NCBI GenBank assembly: GCA_020310875.1
Contig: CM035428.1
Coordinates: 108,648,245-108,712,244 of the forward strand
Direction: 5' to 3'
From: Ceratopteris richardii
Lineage: Eukaryota > Streptophyta > Polypodiopsida > Polypodiales > Pteridaceae
Length of the DNA: 64,000 nucleotides
Shown piece by piece: positions 59,046 to 64,000 of the stretch (its first letter is position 1; the number at the start of each line of letters is the position of its first letter). The translations under genes and the position numbers were made by a program. Below the pieces are notes generated by a model. That model was given only the letters and a program-made list of their open reading frames with translations, had not been told where the DNA came from and did not search any database.

Positions 59046-59453
59046 TCATGATTCATGATTTACTTGATATTGATTGTACTATTGACAATTTACTATTTGA
59101 CTATTTAGTGGTAAGATGTCTCATTTATGAGTGTCACAATTTTGAGTTGACCCTCATATACTTTATATATGATTTATGACTCATTGACTTGTCATAATTC
59201 TTTGTATTTGTCATGCTTTGAGTCTTGAATCTTTTATGGAGTTGGGACATTGATGATTGGTCATGACCTAAATCTTTAAAATTTCATTGATTGAATGTTG
59301 CACGTGCAATGTGAATTTAAATTTTAGAATGACAATGATTATTTGTGCAATGTGCATTGTGAATTTAGAATAAATCATGACAAGTTTGAAGGTTGAACTT
59401 TTCAACTTTGAAGTGGCAAGTTTGACATGTGCATTGTGTACGATGATTATGAC

Positions 59454-59489
<36 letters not shown>

Positions 59490-59935
59490 CGATGATGATA
59501 GTGACTCACAGGATTTTGAGGGTTGATGATTGATCATGATTCATGATTTACTTGATATTGATTGTATTATTGATAGTTTATTGTTTGGTGGTATGATGTA
59601 TCATTTATGAAAGCATCACAATTTTGAGTTGACTCTGACATATTTTATATATGATTTGTGACTCATTGAGTTATCATAATTCTTTGTATTTGCCATGCTT
59701 TGAATTTTGAATCTTGATGGAGCCTGGACATTGATGATTGGTCATGACCTAAATCTTTAAATTTTATTTGATTGGATGTGGCATGTGCAATATGAATTTA
59801 TATTTTAGAATGACAATGATTATTTGTGCAATGTGCAATGTGCATTGTGAATTTAGAATGAATCATGATAAGTTTGAAGTTCGAACTTTTCAACTTTGAA
59901 ATGACAAGTTTGACATATGCATTGTGTATATACTA
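58999..59935 (+). repeat. Tandem duplication of the hAT relic 1 3' end
   Basis: Unit 1 (about 58999-59445) and unit 2 (about 59494-59932) share GATAGTGACTCA-AGGATTTTGAGGG, TTGATGATTGGTCATGACCT and CAACTTTGAA, joined by a (GAT)n run at 59440-59490. Identity is high but there are small indels, so the event predates the 122-bp duplication or has diverged faster. Confidence 0.8.
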
Positions 59936-59987
59936 GTTAGTAGTAACCACATAGTACATACTACAATCACCAATGGAAGGGAGTCGT

Positions 59988-60018
59988 GACCAGTGTATAT
60001 TGGTTATAATATATATAT

Positions 60019-60107
<89 letters not shown>

Positions 60108-60137
60108 TATATATTATATCCAATATACACTGGTATT
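59988..60137. repeat. Palindrome with (AT)n centre, first
   Basis: Left arm ACCAGTGTATATTGGTTATA at about 59990. The right arm, read on the opposite strand at about 60100-60135, is ACCAGTGTATATTGGATATA. AT repeats fill the middle, so the whole unit can fold on itself. Confidence 0.8.
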
Positions 60138-60149
60138 ATATCCAATATA

Positions 60150-60357
<208 letters not shown>

Positions 60358-60588
60358 CGTACCTATTTTCAGACCCGTACGTATTCGTACGAAAAAAATT
60401 GCTATCGAGGCTTTTTAGGTTTTAACGCCGCGAACGGCTCATTCGGGTCATTATTCTAACTTCTTAGAAGGTTGCAAGAGGGCCGCAAGTGTTCTCATTT
60501 TCAAGCTTTGAAGTGCTCTCATTTTCAGCCCTTTCTAAGCACAATGGTGAGAGACAAGCATTAGGCATTTGATCTCCATTGTGTTGGT

Positions 60589-63442
60589 GTGGAAAAAGAT
60601 ACGAAGAAGTCCAACTCCCATCATTGGACTTGCAAATATTGTGGAAAGAAATACAGAAGTCAGGCTACAAGGCTACTTCAACACCGAACCAAGCTTGGAG
60701 GGCAAGTAACGGCATGCAAGGAGATCCTTGACCATATTGCATCCGAAATGAGGCAAAAAATTTTGGGCTCTTCTACCACATTACTTACATCGGTAAGAGG
60801 ATATGCAAGCCATCCTTCTGGTGCATCGGCCTCTATCTCTTCACATGAAGGGGAGTCACATTTTCAAGACTCAAATATTGGTTCATCATCACAATCACCA
60901 ACACAAAGGGATTCACAATCACATGTGAGGCAAAGTGGATTAGGGAAAGCTCCCGGGCATTTAAGGTAGTCTCTCACATGGATCAAGGAGAAACAAAAGA
61001 TAACCGACATAGAGATTGCAAGAATGGTAATTATGGAAAATCTCTCATTTAATCTTCTTAATTCAAACCAATGGAAGACTATGGTGAAAGCAATTAGTGA
61101 AGTGGGTCCATGTCAAGGATGGAGTGGACCTAGCTACTCCGATATGCGGACAACCAAAATTAATGAGGAGAAGAAGAGGATAGATCTCTCACTTGCCCCT
61201 ATGCGTGAGAAATGGTCTAGGTATGGATGCACTACCCTCTCCGATGGATGGAGAGAGAGAAAAAATAGAGGGATAATTAATATTCTTGTGTCATGCCCTA
61301 TTGGTACTTTCTTCCTACGTGCTATCGAGGTTGGAAAGAAAGGAAAGAAGACAACCGGAGTGTTCATCTATCGACATATCAAGAAGACCATCGAAGAGGT
61401 AAGTTGGAAATTTTGATTTTATTTTTATATGTTTTATAAATTTTGAGATTTACCATTTATGTAAAATTCTAAATATTAATTTTTTAATTTTATGCATAGG
61501 TGGGTCCATCAAATGGAGTGCAAGTTGTCACCGACAATGCAAGCAATTGTAGGCATATGGGGCAGCTTTTGGAGGGTGAGTATCCACATATTTTGTGGAC
61601 TCCATGTGCAACTCATTGTCTGATTTGCTCATGGAGGATATTGGAAAGCTATCATGGGTAAAAGGTTGCACACTACAAGCCTCGAGCATAGTTACATTAT
61701 TCACACAAAAAGTGAAGTGTTAGCTATGTTTAGAGAGCATAGCAAGCTTGCAATAAAGAAGCCTGCAACCACACGTTTCGCATACATGTGGATTGTTCTT
61801 TCAAGGTTGCTTGAAGTCAAGGTGCCTCTACGACAAACGGTGGTATCTACCTTCTGGAGCGAGTGGGATTAGATTTCATTGGAGGATTCAAAAAGCATAC
61901 AAAGGCTATGTTTGGATGAGGGCTTCTGGGATAGTGTGAAGGCTATTTTGAGTATCATCACACGTATCTACAAAGTTCTATGCATGACGGATTGTGAGGG
62001 TGCTAGTCTAGGGCTTCTCATCCATATCATGAGAAGAGCTATGGAAGAGACAAGGAAATGCACTCTTGTCACCGAGGATCAAAGAGGTGAAGTACTTGAG
62101 GCAAGACACTTTGACAAATTATGATTTATGATTTATCAATTATATCACACATCCTAAATGTATTTGTATTTGATATTTAATATCTATGTGCAAATTGTGA
62201 TGTGCATGCAATGATGCATGCATGATGTAATCATGCATGCATGTATGATGTAATCATGCATGCATGTATGATGTGCCATAAACCATGATGCAATGAGTAT
62301 GTATGTAATATGTTTATTTTAATTCTTATTTCATTCTTCTTTTCAAAATTTAACTCTCTTTCTTTTTTTATGATTAGGTAACAATGAGAAGATGCACATG
62401 GATGCATCGACCTATCCATGGGTTTGCAGGTTTATTGCATCCAACATTCAAAAACCCGCAATTATATGATGATGTGGAGCTATTATCGGATCGGCCTTAA
62501 TATATGTCACGTGTAGTTCCCATATATCTACATAATGAGACTTTGGAGCAAATAAATTGCTATATGGATGAGAGGAGAAATCCCGCTTTTCTTTCTCCTA
62601 CATGTTGGGATAGAGAGTCAATGGTAAAACCACTTTTTTGGTGGCAAAATTTTGGTTTTTCATTCACTACTTTGTGCACATATGCTCTCAAGGTGTTATC
62701 TTAACATTGCTCATCCGGTGCATGTGAGAGGAATTGGAGTGCTTTTGCTCTCATCCATACAAAGGTGAGGAATAGACTTAGTCCTCAACAAATGGAGAAA
62801 TTAATATATTGTCGCACCAATCTAAGGATGTTGCAAAATATCCCTAACATGGAGACTCTAAAACAGGTAAGTAAATTTGCATAAATTTCAGATTTGCATA
62901 ATTTTCAGATTTGCAATAATTTACATAAATTTCAGATTTGCATAAACAAGTAATTCATGGTTTGATTCTAATTTCTCTTTTTTATTTAGGTGAATGTGGA
63001 CAGATTTTGGCCTTCCGCGAGAGAGACTCCTCTTCCATCATATGATATGCCTCAAGATGATGAGGAGCTTCTTTTTGCCGAGCTATATAGAGAGCTTTGC
63101 TCTATAGATGCTAGGCAAACAAGAAGCCGTAGAAGCAAAGGAAGGGTCAGAGCATTTCGTGGTCGTGGAAAGGGGTTGATTATTTGGCGTGCATCGACCA
63201 CTTAACATGGGGATGGAGGTAGCACTAGTCGAGCACCAGCTAGTACATATACGAGGAGGAAGGGGGAGGGGGGGATATTACCATCGATGCCGCTATCCCC
63301 TCGTTTTGATGATGAGAGAAATCTTGTCAGTGATCCACCCACTCCACCGTCATCTACTTATGAGATGACAACATCTGATTCTCTTGATAATGATTATTAT
63401 GATAGTGATATTGATGAGATGGAGGATGCGGATGATGAGTGA
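60589..63442 (+). pseudogene. hAT transposase relic 2 with recognisable introns
   Basis: Starts MEKDTKKSNSHHWTCKYCGKKY, a BED finger (C-C-H-C). An in-frame stop lies at 60967. EVGPCQGWSGPSYSDMRTTKIN, TLSDGWRERKNRGIINILVSCPIGTFFLRAIEV and, after a GT-AG intron (61399-61499), VGPSNGVQVVTDNASNCRHMGQLLEGEYPHILWTPCATHCL give the DUF659 catalytic half. A frameshift follows near 61.62 kb. An exon from 62378 carries WMHRPIHGFAGLLHP and DRESMVKPLFWWQNFG. The dimerisation block ERNWSAFALIHTKVRNRLSPQQMEKLIY is near 62.73-62.82 kb. After a 62867-62989 intron, an acidic tail (EMEDADDE) ends at 63442. Confidence 0.85.
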
Positions 63443-64000
63443 TCATTGTTCATCATGATTCATGATCCATGTGACATTTTGATTAGAGTTTTGGACTTGT
63501 CACTTTATTGACATTATGATAATTGATGACAGATGTATACATACTACATGATTGATGATGTTTTTCATTGGCTTTTAGTATTTACCAATGTGGACTTGTG
63601 ACTTTTCATTTTGTTATTTATGATTTATCATTTATGTATGTATTCTTGGTGATGATTCATGAATCATGATGATCATGTCTGATGTGACTTGAAGTTTGAT
63701 TTTATGTACTATGATGATTGATCATTGATGAGTCATGTATGATGTATCAAATTTGAATGAATGGTTTTTGTAATGATGAATGATCATTGTAATGAATGAA
63801 ATTTGATAGTATGGTTTTTGTTTTTAATGATGTTACAAAGTACAACTTAGATCATACATGAATGATGATAGTAGATACTACATACATGATATCGAATTCC
63901 CCGATACAACGACGATATCCCACAGGATTAAATATAGCTAAATAAAGTTTTTAATCTTTATTTTGATGCATTATATTCATAAGCATGATCTTTATCATGT
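63443..64000. other. 3' flank of hAT relic 2
   Basis: ATGATG/ATGATT-rich sequence, similar in style to the 3' region of hAT relic 1. No terminal inverted repeat or target duplication could be fixed, and no exon of the CXC gene was seen. Confidence 0.4.

Overview
Plant nuclear DNA from a large, slowly purged, repeat-rich genome. The evidence is tRNA-iMet-primed Ty1/copia elements, Ty3/gypsy elements including a chromovirus, an L1-type LINE, hAT transposons with plant-like introns, very long AT/AC/ATAC microsatellites, and one multi-exon plant gene whose next intron is filled with transposons. The many stop codons in the elements and the very large intron would suit a gymnosperm or a fern, but the species cannot be named from the sequence. 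There is no sign of bacterial, organellar or viral-genome DNA and no CRISPR array.

Layout. 0-2.3 kb: minus-strand Ty3/gypsy end (palindromic leader repeats, Asp-type primer site, LTR). 2.3-8.0 kb: a decayed plus-strand copia element (copia A), split just after its RT YVDD motif by a 1.13-kb TRIM composite that has 140-bp LTRs and a 5-bp target duplication. 8.28-10.4 kb: minus-strand copia B. 10.4-13.6 kb: LTR-like repeat, a GTATCGTGTATCAT-type array and a gypsy-like gag. 13.9-15.5 kb: LINE reverse transcriptase remnant. 15.98-17.05 kb: fragment of copia family 1. 17.4-18.8 kb: plus-strand copy of the same gypsy LTR/leader seen at 0-2 kb. 19.1-31.3 kb: mostly minus-strand gypsy debris (gag, zinc knuckles, protease, integrase, LTR) with a copia RT scrap. 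31.5-35.3 kb: copia C (minus) with both LTRs and no integrase. 37.4-39.3 kb: minus-strand 5' end of copia family 1. 39.3-44.2 kb: unrecognised AT-rich DNA with several short tandem duplications. 44.5-49.0 kb: the best-preserved copia element (family 1, plus), with a rearranged tail.

50.0-51.3 kb holds the only host gene recognised: the 5' half of a CXC/CRC-domain (TSO1/LIN54/TCX5-6-like) DREAM-complex DNA-binding protein. Four exons keep an open frame across three GT-AG introns and stop halfway through the first CXC motif. The following 12.7 kb, which would lie in its next intron, contains AT/AC/ATAC arrays, a deleted chromovirus with paired LTRs (52.8-55.9 kb) and two hAT transposase relics (56.6-59.05 and 60.5-63.4 kb). 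Two back-to-back (AT)n palindromes sit between the hATs.

The observations most worth follow-up are the TRIM whose LTR carries a tRNA-like Pol III promoter, its inverted composite structure, the shared palindromic leader of the gypsy family, a second tRNA-like module inside a copia LTR, the palindrome-embedded AT arrays, and the host gene with its oversized intron.
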